Below are positions 1-7,940 of a DNA stretch of 64,000 nt, in pieces. This DNA is from Sphingobium sp. 15-1. GTDB lineage: Bacteria > Pseudomonadota > Alphaproteobacteria > Sphingomonadales > Sphingomonadaceae. The notes beneath the pieces were generated by a model. That model was given only the letters and a program-made list of their open reading frames with translations, ran no database searches and was not told where the DNA came from. The DNA lies in NCBI RefSeq assembly GCF_013375535.1, contig NZ_JABXJG010000002.1, positions 620,001-684,000 on the forward strand. The letters are read 5' to 3'. How positions within the stretch are numbered: the stretch's first letter is position 1; every line of letters begins with the position of its first letter. Made by a program: the position numbers and the translations under genes.

Positions 1-471
1 CTTCTCGCCATTGAGCTTCCACCCGCCATCGACCCGATCCGCGGTGGTGGCCATCGCGCCCAGCAGGTCCGTGCCGCCGCCCGGCTCGGTAAAGGCGATT
101 GCGGCCTTCAACTGGCCTGTCGCGATCAGTGGCAGATATTTCGCTTTCTGTTCGGCCGACCCATAAAGCCCGATGGATTTGGACCCGGCGAAGCTGGTGA
201 TGCCCCATATCCACGCCAGCCCGCCCAGCGACCGGGCCAGTTCCCGCGCCAGTAGCATCTGCATGACGACGTCGCCGCCCTGCCCGCCATAGTCTTCCGA
301 TATGCCGACGCCGTGGAAACCCGCTTCGGTGAACTTGTCCCAAAGGGCGAAGGGATAGTGATGCTCGTCCTTCTCCAGTGCGCGCGCCCAGTCCTTGGGC
401 ACTTCCTTGTCCACCCAGCGGCGCACCATGTCGCGGAAGGAACGATATTCTTCGGGCAGTTCGAAATCCAT
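1..471 (-). CDS. Acyl-CoA dehydrogenase, N-terminal part (cut by window edge)
   Basis: The gene starts at 471 and runs off the left edge, so only about the first 157 residues are visible. They begin MDFELPEEYRSF and carry the N-terminal helical domain and start of the middle domain of acyl-CoA dehydrogenases. The flavin/substrate-contact stretch AFTEPGGGTDL lies near residue 130. The family oxidises acyl-CoA thioesters to 2,3-enoyl-CoA with FAD. The catalytic glutamate would lie beyond the edge and cannot be checked. The ATG is 2 bases after the stop of the GntR gene, with an AAAGGA ribosome site inside that gene, so the two are probably co-transcribed and co-regulated. The substrate is unknown. 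Confidence 0.88.
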   Translation of the reverse strand, partial: MDFELPEEYRSFRDMVRRWVDKEVPKDWARALEKDEHHYPFALWDKFTEAGFHGVGISEDYGGQGGDVVMQMLLARELARSLGGLAWIWGITSFAGSKSIGLYGSAEQKAKYLPLIATGQLKAAIAFTEPGGGTDLLGAMATTADRVDGGWKLNGEK

Positions 472-473
472 TG

Positions 474-1217
474 TCAGTCCTTTTGGTGTTGATCTTGATC
501 GTCGCCCGGCACGGCTTCGCTATCACATAGGGCGATCAGACGCGCCGCCATCCGGTCGAGGCAGGCCAGCACGCCGTCCCGATCACCCTCCAGGAACGCC
601 TGCAATATTGCCTCATGGTGGCGCAGACCGCTTTCGCTCAGAGTTGCAATGCCGTGCAGGAAAATGAAGCGGGCGATCAGCCCGCGCCGGTCCAGCGTCG
701 AGCGCAACAGTTCGCGGCTCTCCGAGGCCTTGATGAAAATGGTATGGAAATCGAGGCTGGCCATGACCGCGGCCATATATTCGCCGCTCTCCACTGCCGC
801 CCGATAGCGCGCGATCGCCCGCTCCAGTGCTACGATCTCCGCCGCGCCGATACGGGGCATGCCCCAGCCATAACCCAGCCGCCACAGTTCGGCCTGCACG
901 CGGATCAGGTCCCGGGTCACGTCAGGGTCGATCGGTGTCGCCCGCTTCAGCCGGTGCGTTTCGACCTCGACCAGCCCCTCCGAGGCCAGCGTGCCCAGCG
1001 CCTCCCGAATGGGTGTCGCGCTCACATTCAGATCCTGCGCCAGCGCCGTTTCCCGCAGCAGAGCGCCGGGCGGAATGGCGCCGGACACGATCCTTGACCG
1101 CAGCACGGCCGCCACGGCCTGACGCCGCGTCGCCGGGGACTGTAACGGCTCGGCCGAATCGCGCCAATCCGGGGTCAAACCCCAATAGGGTTCGGAATAT
1201 ATGTCCTGCGATTCCAT
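474..1217 (-). CDS. GntR family transcriptional regulator (FCD/FadR subfamily)
   Basis: This 247-residue protein has a winged-helix GntR domain at about residues 32-92 (VSATPIREALGTLASEGLVE is the recognition region). A helical FCD ligand-binding domain follows to about residue 235, with histidines at DFHT and LRHHEA that often bind metal in this subfamily. FCD regulators usually repress adjacent catabolic genes until an organic acid or acyl-CoA binds. It sits directly upstream of the acyl-CoA dehydrogenase gene. The start codon directly abuts a perfect 12-base palindrome and has no clear ribosome site, so the mRNA may be leaderless. The ligand is unknown. Confidence 0.88.
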   Translation of the reverse strand: MESQDIYSEPYWGLTPDWRDSAEPLQSPATRRQAVAAVLRSRIVSGAIPPGALLRETALAQDLNVSATPIREALGTLASEGLVEVETHRLKRATPIDPDVTRDLIRVQAELWRLGYGWGMPRIGAAEIVALERAIARYRAAVESGEYMAAVMASLDFHTIFIKASESRELLRSTLDRRGLIARFIFLHGIATLSESGLRHHEAILQAFLEGDRDGVLACLDRMAARLIALCDSEAVPGDDQDQHQKD

Positions 1218-1229
1218 ATTCTATAGAAT
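1218..1229. promoter_or_regulatory. Palindrome at the gntR start, candidate operator
   Basis: ATTCTATAGAAT is a perfect 12-base palindrome whose edge touches the GntR start codon at 1215-1217. GntR/FCD proteins usually bind short AT-flanked palindromes near their own promoters, so autoregulation is a reasonable inference. The site also lies in the divergent gap to the zinc-ribbon protein gene at 1300. No binding data are available. Confidence 0.45.
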
Positions 1230-1299
1230 GGAGCAGCGCAGAGCGGTCCGTTCCTCTCCAAGGATAGGGTGTCGTTGGGCCGGGCGCCTGTAGAGCGGC

Positions 1300-1749
1300 A
1301 TGATGAAATGTCCCAGATGCAAAACGCCGCAGGAAGGTTATGGAGGGTGGTGCCGCGCATGCGGCCATGCCGGCGGTAACATTCGTCGCGCGATGCTGTG
1401 GACGCTGCTGCCCACAGCAATGATCGCGGTCATATTGCTCGTCCGGATCGGCTATGCCGAAATGACGCGGCAGGGCAGCAGCCGCAACATCTACAGCAAC
1501 GCCATCGAAACCCAGAGTGCGACCGGCCGGAGCGCGGCCTTCGCCAAGCTCATGCATGATGCGGGACAGACATGCACGCGCACGTCCAAGGCTCTGTTCA
1601 GGGGCGATATCGGTCCCAATGCCGCCTGGGCGCTGCGGTGCGAGGATAGCGGCGACTGGCTGATCCTGATCGCTTCCAACGGCGCGACGCGCGTGGCCAG
1701 TTGCGGTCCGCTGGACAAGGCCGGGACGCCTTGCTGGACCCGGCTCTAG
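1300..1749 (+). CDS. Small zinc-ribbon membrane protein, function unknown
   Basis: This is a 149-residue protein of unrecognised function. The N terminus has a CPRC...CRAC pattern (residues 4-21) typical of a small zinc ribbon. One hydrophobic segment follows at about residues 32-52 (LLPTAMIAVILLV), then about 95 residues containing three cysteines (CTRTS, CEDSG and CGPL) and a further one in CWTRL. This suggests a membrane-anchored protein with the ribbon and C-terminal domain on opposite sides, possibly with disulfides in the latter. It is monocistronic and divergent from gntR. A second ATG directly follows the first. Codon use looks coding, but no pathway role can be assigned. Confidence 0.6.
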   Translation: MMKCPRCKTPQEGYGGWCRACGHAGGNIRRAMLWTLLPTAMIAVILLVRIGYAEMTRQGSSRNIYSNAIETQSATGRSAAFAKLMHDAGQTCTRTSKALFRGDIGPNAAWALRCEDSGDWLILIASNGATRVASCGPLDKAGTPCWTRL

Positions 1750-1804
1750 GGCATCGGCCACTCCTGGAGCCAATTCCTCTCCGATTGCATTCGGGGTCCG
1801 TCGG

Positions 1805-2512
1805 TCAGCCCAGCCCCTCCCCACTTCGCCACCAGCCAAGGCCGGGCGCGGCCTGTATCATCACATCCCATGCCCGCACGCTTGCCGCTTCGATGGCGGC
1901 AGGGTCCGCCCGAAGCCCGGCGAAGGTGCGTTCAATCATCTCGTCAATATAGGCGCGTGGCTCGACCGATCGGAGCATCAGGCGCCGCCGCGCCTCGATC
2001 GTCATGCCGACGATCAGATCCACCGCCACGTCGAGCGACCGGAACGTCATCTGCCCGCCATTCCGCGCGGCATCCAGCGCGTCGCGCACCAGCAGGTCGA
2101 ACATGCTCGCCCGCGCGAAATAATCGACATAGTCGACGCGGCAGGTAAAACCGCCCCAGCGCGGATCATGCCATCCCCGCGCCATCGCCATGGCCGCGCC
2201 GCCGACCGCCCGGACCAGCGGGTCCGTCACATCGTCGAACAGCCTGCGGAAATCGGCGATCAGGTCCGCCGTCATCCGCTCGCCCAGTTCATTCACCGCA
2301 GCGTCAAGGGAGTCGAAATATTTGTAGAAACTGCCGCGCGACACGTCCGCGGCGCGGATCACGTCGTCGATCACCAGACTGCCGCTGCCCTGCCCCGGCT
2401 GATACAGGTCGAGCACGGCGTCCAGCAACCGCTCACGCATCCGTGCACGCCTGATTGCCGCCGCCGCCGTGCGCGGATCGACAGTGGGGGAAGCAGGCAC
2501 GGCGTTGGTCAT
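1805..2512 (-). CDS. TetR family transcriptional regulator
   Basis: The protein has 235 residues when started at the ATG at 2512 (MTNAVPAS), which has a GGGAGG ribosome site; a longer open frame upstream lies over the SnoaL-like gene and is not needed. A TetR helix-turn-helix occupies about residues 35-75, with the typical DVSRGSFYKYFDS recognition helix. The C-terminal half is a variable helical ligand-binding domain. It is the last gene of a monooxygenase-SnoaL-TetR operon, 7 bases after the SnoaL gene. It probably controls that operon and the divergent SDR operon through the inverted repeat at 4183-4202. The inducer is unknown. Confidence 0.85.
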   Translation of the reverse strand: MTNAVPASPTVDPRTAAAAIRRARMRERLLDAVLDLYQPGQGSGSLVIDDVIRAADVSRGSFYKYFDSLDAAVNELGERMTADLIADFRRLFDDVTDPLVRAVGGAAMAMARGWHDPRWGGFTCRVDYVDYFARASMFDLLVRDALDAARNGGQMTFRSLDVAVDLIVGMTIEARRRLMLRSVEPRAYIDEMIERTFAGLRADPAAIEAASVRAWDVMIQAAPGLGWWRSGEGLG

Positions 2513-2519
2513 CGCCTCC

Positions 2520-2885
2520 CTATTGCATCGGGTGGAAATAGCGCGCAAGCAGGCTGCCATCCTCGCCGAATATATAATGTTCGATGCTGTGCACGCTGAC
2601 AGGATGCCCGTTATAGTCGCCTTCATTGCGGACATAGATGACCGCTTCGTTGCCGCTCACCTTCACATCCTCGACGATCAGCTTCCATCCGACATATTGC
2701 CCGCACAGCGCCTCCAGCTTGTCCCAGCCTTCCTGCACCGGGCCGGTGGCCGGGTCCTGCACCTTGAAGCCGCCCGGCGCGATCGCGCGGAACGCCGCAA
2801 TGAAATCGTCAATACGGCCCTCGCTGAACAGGTCGGCCTGCGTCTTCAGGAATGTCGCCATCTCCTGCGCGGTCGGTTGTGCCAT
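2520..2885 (-). CDS. SnoaL-like / nuclear transport factor 2-fold protein
   Basis: This 121-residue protein starts at 2885 behind an AGGAGGA ribosome site. Its length and pattern (MATFLKTQADLF ... GNEAVIYVRNEGD ... IEHYIFGEDGSLLARYFHP) fit the NTF2-like cone fold of SnoaL, limonene-epoxide hydrolase and ketosteroid isomerase relatives. Members bind small hydrophobic substrates in the cone and may isomerise, hydrolyse or cyclise them, but catalytic residues vary and none can be fixed here. It lies 14 bases after the flavin monooxygenase and before the TetR gene. It is one of five small NTF2-fold proteins in the window. Confidence 0.72.
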   Translation of the reverse strand: MAQPTAQEMATFLKTQADLFSEGRIDDFIAAFRAIAPGGFKVQDPATGPVQEGWDKLEALCGQYVGWKLIVEDVKVSGNEAVIYVRNEGDYNGHPVSVHSIEHYIFGEDGSLLARYFHPMQ

Positions 2886-2899
2886 GATATGTCCTCCTG

Positions 2900-4150
2900 T
2901 CATTTCGGTTCCGCCCAGACCGGGGCCGGCGTGATGTCGGGCAGCAGGGCGATATTGGACGGAAGGCCCGTGATCGCCCGGCCGTAAAGCTCCAGCGAAA
3001 GCTGACCGTTCAGTGCATTGTGGCGGGTGCCGACGCTCAGGTCGCGCCACATCCGCTGCAAGGGGCTGGAAAGGGCGAAGGCGCCCGGCCCGGCGACATC
3101 CATCAGCCGGTTGCCCGCCGCGCGCAGCAATTCCATCGCATAGCCGCAATCGGCCTGGAGCTGCGCCTTGTCAAAGCCCGTGAGCACGCGGCGTTGCGCG
3201 GTTTCGTCCAGCATCCCGGCGGCCCGGCGCACATGCAGCCAGGCCGAATCGATCTCCATCGCCGCGCGGCCGGTCATGCCGACCAACGCCTCCGAACCGC
3301 TCTGCCCGGCATAGGTCCAGCCCACCACCTGCCGCTTGGGCATCGCCTGCACCACACCTTCGAGCAGCGCCGTCGCCGCGCCCAGCATCGGCGCGAGCAC
3401 GCCGAGGGGAAATAGCGGCTCCATTGGCCAGCGGTCGCGCGGCTCCAGCCCCTCCATCGCCAGGATCGCCTCGGCGGGCGGCCTGCGCGACGACCAGAGG
3501 ATCAGTTCCTCCGGCACGAACAAATCCTGCGCGACAATCATGTTGCTGCCGGAGCCGGCCATGCCCGCGACATGCCAGTTGTCCTCGATCGAACAGGCCG
3601 CATCGCGCAGGTCCAGAAACGCCAGAGCCTGTTCGGCGCCCCGATCCGTATCGATCATGACGCCGTTCAGCGCCCAGTCGGCATGCAGGCATCCCGATCC
3701 ATAGCCCCACCGCCCCGAAACGCGATAGCCGCCCGGCACCGCGACCGCTTTGCCAGAAGGCGCGGAGGCGCTGCAAAACAGTTCCTCGCCGGTTCGGAAC
3801 AGCCGCCCAGTCATGGTCGGCGGCAGTGCGAGCGCGGTCCCGGTGATCCCCGACAAAAGACCATAGGCCCAGGCGGTGCCGACGCAGCCTTTGGCCAGTT
3901 CGACCACGGTCTCGATATGGGTGGTCAGCCTGTGTCCGGGGCCGCCCGCGCGCTGGGGCGCCGTGATATGGAACAGGCCGGACGCGCGCAACGCCGCCAT
4001 CACCGGCGGAACGATCCGCCGCTCGCGTTCGCAGGCGGCGGCATGGTCCTCCAGCAAGGACCGCAGCGATGCGGCGATGCCCACGGGATCAGCGACGAAG
4101 GCCACAGGCCGCTTGTCCGCCATGCGCTTTTCCACTGCTTCAGATCGCAT
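2900..4150 (-). CDS. Acyl-CoA dehydrogenase-fold flavin monooxygenase (HsaA-like)
   Basis: This 416-residue protein starts at ATG 4150, 8 bases from a GGAGG site; a GTG at 4159 is less likely. It has the acyl-CoA dehydrogenase fold, but its closest recognisable pattern is the group D flavin monooxygenase oxygenase component family (HsaA, p-hydroxyphenylacetate hydroxylase C2). The pattern includes AQRAGGPGHRL near residue 67, a GCVGTAWAYGL helix near 90, GYRVSGRWGYGSGC near 140, and a C-terminal helical domain with RMWRDLSVGTRHNALN. Such enzymes hydroxylate cyclic substrates using reduced flavin from a separate reductase. No reductase gene is seen nearby. It heads the operon with the SnoaL and TetR genes. 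Confidence 0.72.
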   Translation of the reverse strand: MRSEAVEKRMADKRPVAFVADPVGIAASLRSLLEDHAAACERERRIVPPVMAALRASGLFHITAPQRAGGPGHRLTTHIETVVELAKGCVGTAWAYGLLSGITGTALALPPTMTGRLFRTGEELFCSASAPSGKAVAVPGGYRVSGRWGYGSGCLHADWALNGVMIDTDRGAEQALAFLDLRDAACSIEDNWHVAGMAGSGSNMIVAQDLFVPEELILWSSRRPPAEAILAMEGLEPRDRWPMEPLFPLGVLAPMLGAATALLEGVVQAMPKRQVVGWTYAGQSGSEALVGMTGRAAMEIDSAWLHVRRAAGMLDETAQRRVLTGFDKAQLQADCGYAMELLRAAGNRLMDVAGPGAFALSSPLQRMWRDLSVGTRHNALNGQLSLELYGRAITGLPSNIALLPDITPAPVWAEPK

Positions 4151-4182
4151 CCGAATCACCTCCTCTCATTAGCATTTTCATT

Positions 4183-4202
4183 TAATGACGTTTTTGTCAT
4201 TA
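4183..4202. promoter_or_regulatory. Inverted repeat in divergent promoter region, candidate TetR operator
   Basis: TAATGAC and GTCATTA form a perfect 7-base inverted repeat separated by 6 bases, in the gap between the divergent monooxygenase and SDR operons. Its size and symmetry suit a TetR-type dimer, and a TetR gene closes the leftward operon. Binding is inferred, not shown. Confidence 0.5.
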
Positions 4203-4376
4203 TACGACAAGCACCCCTCCGACATTCTTTTGCCATGTGCCTCCCCATGGGCCGTTTCATTCCGATTTGATGCGGCCCTGCCTCCCGATAGGCTGTCGCG
4301 GGGCGCTCCTCTTCTAGGGTCCGCGCAATCGCCGACAGCGCCGATAAGGCCGGCACCAAGAGAGGACTTGCACGCG

Positions 4377-5213
4377 ATGCGTAAAATCGACCTTCCGCCC
4401 TTCGACCGCGCCGCTTTCGCCGAAAAATACGGTCCCTGGGCCGTCATCGCCGGCGCTTCCGAAGGGACCGGCGCCTGCTATGCGGAACAGCTCGCCGCCA
4501 TGGGCATCCATCTGGTACTCGTCTCACGCCGGCAGGAGGCGCTCGATGCGCTGGGCCAACGGCTGGCGGCCGAACATGGCATCGAATATCGGGCCATCAC
4601 CGCCGACCTCACCGAACAGGGCATGGGCAGCCGACTGGTCGAGGCGACCGCCGATCTCGACATCGGCCTCTATATTTCCAATGCCGGCGCCGACGGCGCG
4701 GGCAACAGCTTCCTGGGCGCACCGGTCGATCGCTCGTTGCGGCTGCTGACGATGAACGCCGCCAATGTGCTGGAGGCGGTCCATGGTTTTGGCAATCGCT
4801 TCCTGAAGCGCGGCAAGGGCGGCCTCGTCGTCATGTCATCCGGCGCGGGCCTTGGCGGGCAGCCCTGGCTTGTCATGTATTCCGCAACCAAGGCTTTCGA
4901 ACTCAATTTCGTCGAATCGCTCTGGGCGGAACTGGACGGGCAGAATGTCGACATCGTCGGCATGGCCGCGCCGATCATGGACACGCCGACCCTGCGCCGC
5001 GCCACCGAGGGGCTGGGGATGGATTATTCCATTGCCTATGATCCCGCCGAGGTCTGCGCTCTTGCCCTCGCCAGCCTCGGCAAGGAACCGCTGGTGATCG
5101 TGCCCGATGGTCCGGATGAGGGGAAAATCCCGCAGATCCAGGCCGATCGCAAGACCCGCCTCGTTGCGCTGGCCGAATGGGGCAAGGCCTATACCGCCGC
5201 CGCGAAGGGCTGA
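4377..5213 (+). CDS. SDR family NAD(P)-dependent oxidoreductase
   Basis: This protein has 278 residues from the ATG at 4377, which follows AGAGAGGAC. It is a classical-type short-chain dehydrogenase. The Rossmann glycine motif GASEGTG is at about residue 28, and a substrate-region SNAG follows near 100. The catalytic triad region has MSSGAG for the serine and MYSATKAF for the tyrosine and lysine. These enzymes interconvert hydroxyl and keto groups. The glycine motif and the late PIMDTPT region resemble an uncharacterised SDR group common in actinobacterial and sphingomonad steroid or terpenoid clusters. It begins a rightward operon (FAD oxidoreductase, kinase, epoxide hydrolase) with gaps of 12-26 bases. 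Confidence 0.85.
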   Translation: MRKIDLPPFDRAAFAEKYGPWAVIAGASEGTGACYAEQLAAMGIHLVLVSRRQEALDALGQRLAAEHGIEYRAITADLTEQGMGSRLVEATADLDIGLYISNAGADGAGNSFLGAPVDRSLRLLTMNAANVLEAVHGFGNRFLKRGKGGLVVMSSGAGLGGQPWLVMYSATKAFELNFVESLWAELDGQNVDIVGMAAPIMDTPTLRRATEGLGMDYSIAYDPAEVCALALASLGKEPLVIVPDGPDEGKIPQIQADRKTRLVALAEWGKAYTAAAKG

Positions 5214-5239
5214 CCGGGCACGAAGAAGGGGAACAGGAA

Positions 5240-6817
5240 ATGACGGATCAGGTCGACGTCGTCGTCATCGGCGCAGGGCATAATGGCATGGCCGCCGCCG
5301 GATATCTGGCGAAGGCAGGCAAGAAGGTCGTCGTGGTCGAGCGCCTGGCCAAGGTCGGCGGCATGACCAGTTCGGGCTATATGATTCCCGAAGCTCCGGA
5401 GCATATGGTGACGCCCTGCGCCGTCGAACTGCTGTTCGCGCGCAAATCCGGCATCATTGAGGACTTCGACCTGCACAAATACGGCCTGCGCACTGTCGAT
5501 CCCGATCCGACCTACGCCTATCTCCATCCCGACGGCAGCTCCATCGCGCTTTTCTACGACTATCATCGCACGGCCGAGGATATTACGCGCATCAACCGCA
5601 ATGACGGCAAGGCCTATCTGGAGTTCATGAAGACACTGAACGTCATGATGGACATTGGCTTTCCGCTCATGATGGCCGAGCCGGGGCGGCCGGACGTCAG
5701 AAATCTCTCCAAGATGATCGGCAGCGCGGTCCGCAATGTCCGGTTGAAGGACGAGCTGATCGCCATGTCGAAGGCGACGGCCGACCAGATCGCGTGCGAG
5801 CGGTTCGAGCATCCGGCAACGATCGCCCTGCTGCTCGGCATCGCGGCAGGGGCTGGCCCCGTCGACGATGACGGCAATGCCGCCGCCTATATGATCTTCG
5901 CCGTCACCCATAAATATGGCACCGGCAAGCCGATCGGGAGCCTGCAATCCTTCTCCGACGCGCTCGCGCGCAGCATCGAGGCTTCGGGCGCGACGATCGA
6001 ACTCAATGCGCCCGTCGCCGAGATCATCGTCGATGACGGCGCGGCAAAGGGCGTGCGGCTGGAGGACGGTCGGGTCATCCGCGCCAAAATGGTGATCGCG
6101 ACCTGCGATCCCCGCACGGCCATGCGCCTCACGACGCCCGGCGGCGTGCCGCGTGCGCTGACACAGCGGATCGAACATGCCCCGGCGAACCGGTCGAACG
6201 CCGCGCCCTTCCTCGCCAACATCGCCATGTCGGGTCCGCTCAGCCTCAAGAAGCATCAGGACCTGCGCCATGATGACGCCGATCTCAACAAGGCGGTCGG
6301 CCTGATCGGCACACCGGAGGAAGTGCGCCAATCCTTCGCCATGGCGCGGCGCGGCGACATTCCCGACCGGCATGCCATGTCGCTCAGCCCGCTGTCCAAT
6401 TCCGATCCGACGCAGGCGCCTCCCGGCGGCTCGCTCGCCTATGTCTACCTGCCGGGCGTGGCCGTGGATGCGCGGGAAGGCTGGTCGCCCACGCTCAAGG
6501 ACAGGACCATGGCCTCTGTCATCAGCCATCTGGGTGAATTTTACGACGGTCTGGACACGGAGGTCGGCCGCTTCGTCGAGACCGCGCGGGAACGCGAAAC
6601 GCGCCTCAACGTCACCAATGGCTGCGTGACCCATATCGACTTCGGCGCGCTGCGCTCGGGCGTCCATCGCCCTGCCACCGGCTTTGGCGGCCCCAAGCCG
6701 CCTTTCCCCGGCTTCCTGATCGGTGGCGCGGGCGCGCATCCGGGCGGCGGCGTATCGGGCATTGCCGGGCGGATCGCAGCCAACCGGGCGCTGCGCGAAC
6801 TCAAGAAAATCAGATAA
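5240..6817 (+). CDS. FAD-dependent oxidoreductase, phytoene desaturase-like
   Basis: This 525-residue protein starts at 5240 behind an AGGAA site. The N terminus has a dinucleotide-binding fold (VVIGAGHNGMAAAGYLAKAG, then VVVVER at the end of the second strand), followed by a VGGMTSS motif typical of the CrtI/amine-oxidase superfamily. A C-terminal FAD stretch (GFLIGGAGAHPGGGVSGIAG) lies near residue 495. Relatives desaturate, isomerise or oxidise polyenes, alicyclics and amines; carotenoid synthesis is unlikely because no phytoene synthase is near. The gap to the SDR is 26 bases and to the kinase 12 bases, so it probably acts on the same substrate. Confidence 0.82.
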   Translation: MTDQVDVVVIGAGHNGMAAAGYLAKAGKKVVVVERLAKVGGMTSSGYMIPEAPEHMVTPCAVELLFARKSGIIEDFDLHKYGLRTVDPDPTYAYLHPDGSSIALFYDYHRTAEDITRINRNDGKAYLEFMKTLNVMMDIGFPLMMAEPGRPDVRNLSKMIGSAVRNVRLKDELIAMSKATADQIACERFEHPATIALLLGIAAGAGPVDDDGNAAAYMIFAVTHKYGTGKPIGSLQSFSDALARSIEASGATIELNAPVAEIIVDDGAAKGVRLEDGRVIRAKMVIATCDPRTAMRLTTPGGVPRALTQRIEHAPANRSNAAPFLANIAMSGPLSLKKHQDLRHDDADLNKAVGLIGTPEEVRQSFAMARRGDIPDRHAMSLSPLSNSDPTQAPPGGSLAYVYLPGVAVDAREGWSPTLKDRTMASVISHLGEFYDGLDTEVGRFVETARERETRLNVTNGCVTHIDFGALRSGVHRPATGFGGPKPPFPGFLIGGAGAHPGGGVSGIAGRIAANRALRELKKIR

Positions 6818-6829
6818 GGAACTTCCCGC

Positions 6830-7924
6830 ATGTCGAGCATGCCCAATCCGGTCGGCATTCCCGCCCATCTGGACGATGTGACAGCGCAATGGCTGACGCA
6901 GATCATGCAGCCGCGCTATCCCGGCATCGTGGTCGAGGGGATGGAGGAGGTGTTCCTCCGCAACAGCCACACCACCAAATATCAGGTGAGACTGACCCTC
7001 AACGATGTCGGCAAGGCGGCGGGCATTCCCGAAAATGTCTGCCTCAAGGCCAATTGGGCGCAGTTCGACAGTCAGGGCATCTGCCGCCTCGAAGCCCGTT
7101 TCTATGAGGATTTTCGCCGCCACGTCGCCTTCCCCGCCCCGCGATCCTATTTCGAGGCATGGGACCCGCGCCCCGACAGCGGTCAGGGACTGGTCGTGAT
7201 GGAGGATCTGTCCATTGAGGGCGGCCATTTCGGCATCAGCACCGACCATATGGGCGTGGAGGAAGCGGCGCACGCGGTCGCCAGCCTCGCCCGCATTCAT
7301 GGCGCCTTCTGGGACAGCCCCGTCCTTCACGCGGCTGACTGGCTGCCCGTCTCCATGGCGACGCCGGTGGACACGCAGCAACTGACCATGATGTACGGCT
7401 TTGCCGAGCAGAACCATGCCAAGCCTGACTATCAGGCCTTCCTGCCGGGCTGGATCAAGGGCGATCTCTCCCGCCTGCATCACGTCTACAACGCCCTGAT
7501 CGATTTCGCGCGGACCAAGGAACAGGGGCCATGGTGCCTCGTCCATGGCGACAGCCATCAGGGCAACAGCTATGTCCGCCCCGATGGCGAGCGCGTTTGG
7601 CTCGACTGGCAGCTCGTCCGCAAGGGACGGCCGATCCGCGACTTCACCTATTTCGTGCTGGGCGCCCTCACGATCGAGGAACGGCGCGCCCATGACCGGG
7701 AATTGCTGCGCCACTATCGCCGCTGCCTGGTCGAAACGGGGGCGCTCGGCGTGCCGGACGACGACACGCTGTGGGAATATTATCGCCGCTGGCCGCCCTA
7801 TGCGATGCAGGCGTGGATCGCGAACATGGACGAATGGGGCCAGAAGGGCACGCATATCGTCGAGCGCATCTTCGTGGCGGGCGAGGATCTGGGCACCGTC
7901 GCGGCGCTCGGCATCCAGTTTTGA
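6830..7924 (+). CDS. Phosphotransferase (aminoglycoside phosphotransferase/EcKinase-like)
   Basis: This 364-residue protein has the aminoglycoside phosphotransferase fold. The catalytic loop is intact (HGDSHQGNSYV at about residue 238), and the metal-binding DW motif follows in WLDWQLVRKG. Relatives phosphorylate hydroxyl groups of small molecules: ecdysteroid kinases in insects, and LvaA and ACAD10/11 in bacteria and animals, which phosphorylate 4-hydroxyacyl-CoA. It lies between an FAD oxidoreductase and an epoxide hydrolase. It is clearly paralogous to the kinase at 9234 (shared SHTTK, KAAG/QAAG and TIEERR segments). The substrate is unknown; antibiotic resistance is unlikely in this context. 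Confidence 0.82.
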   Translation: MSSMPNPVGIPAHLDDVTAQWLTQIMQPRYPGIVVEGMEEVFLRNSHTTKYQVRLTLNDVGKAAGIPENVCLKANWAQFDSQGICRLEARFYEDFRRHVAFPAPRSYFEAWDPRPDSGQGLVVMEDLSIEGGHFGISTDHMGVEEAAHAVASLARIHGAFWDSPVLHAADWLPVSMATPVDTQQLTMMYGFAEQNHAKPDYQAFLPGWIKGDLSRLHHVYNALIDFARTKEQGPWCLVHGDSHQGNSYVRPDGERVWLDWQLVRKGRPIRDFTYFVLGALTIEERRAHDRELLRHYRRCLVETGALGVPDDDTLWEYYRRWPPYAMQAWIANMDEWGQKGTHIVERIFVAGEDLGTVAALGIQF

Positions 7925-7940
7925 CGAGGGGGGTGATCGG

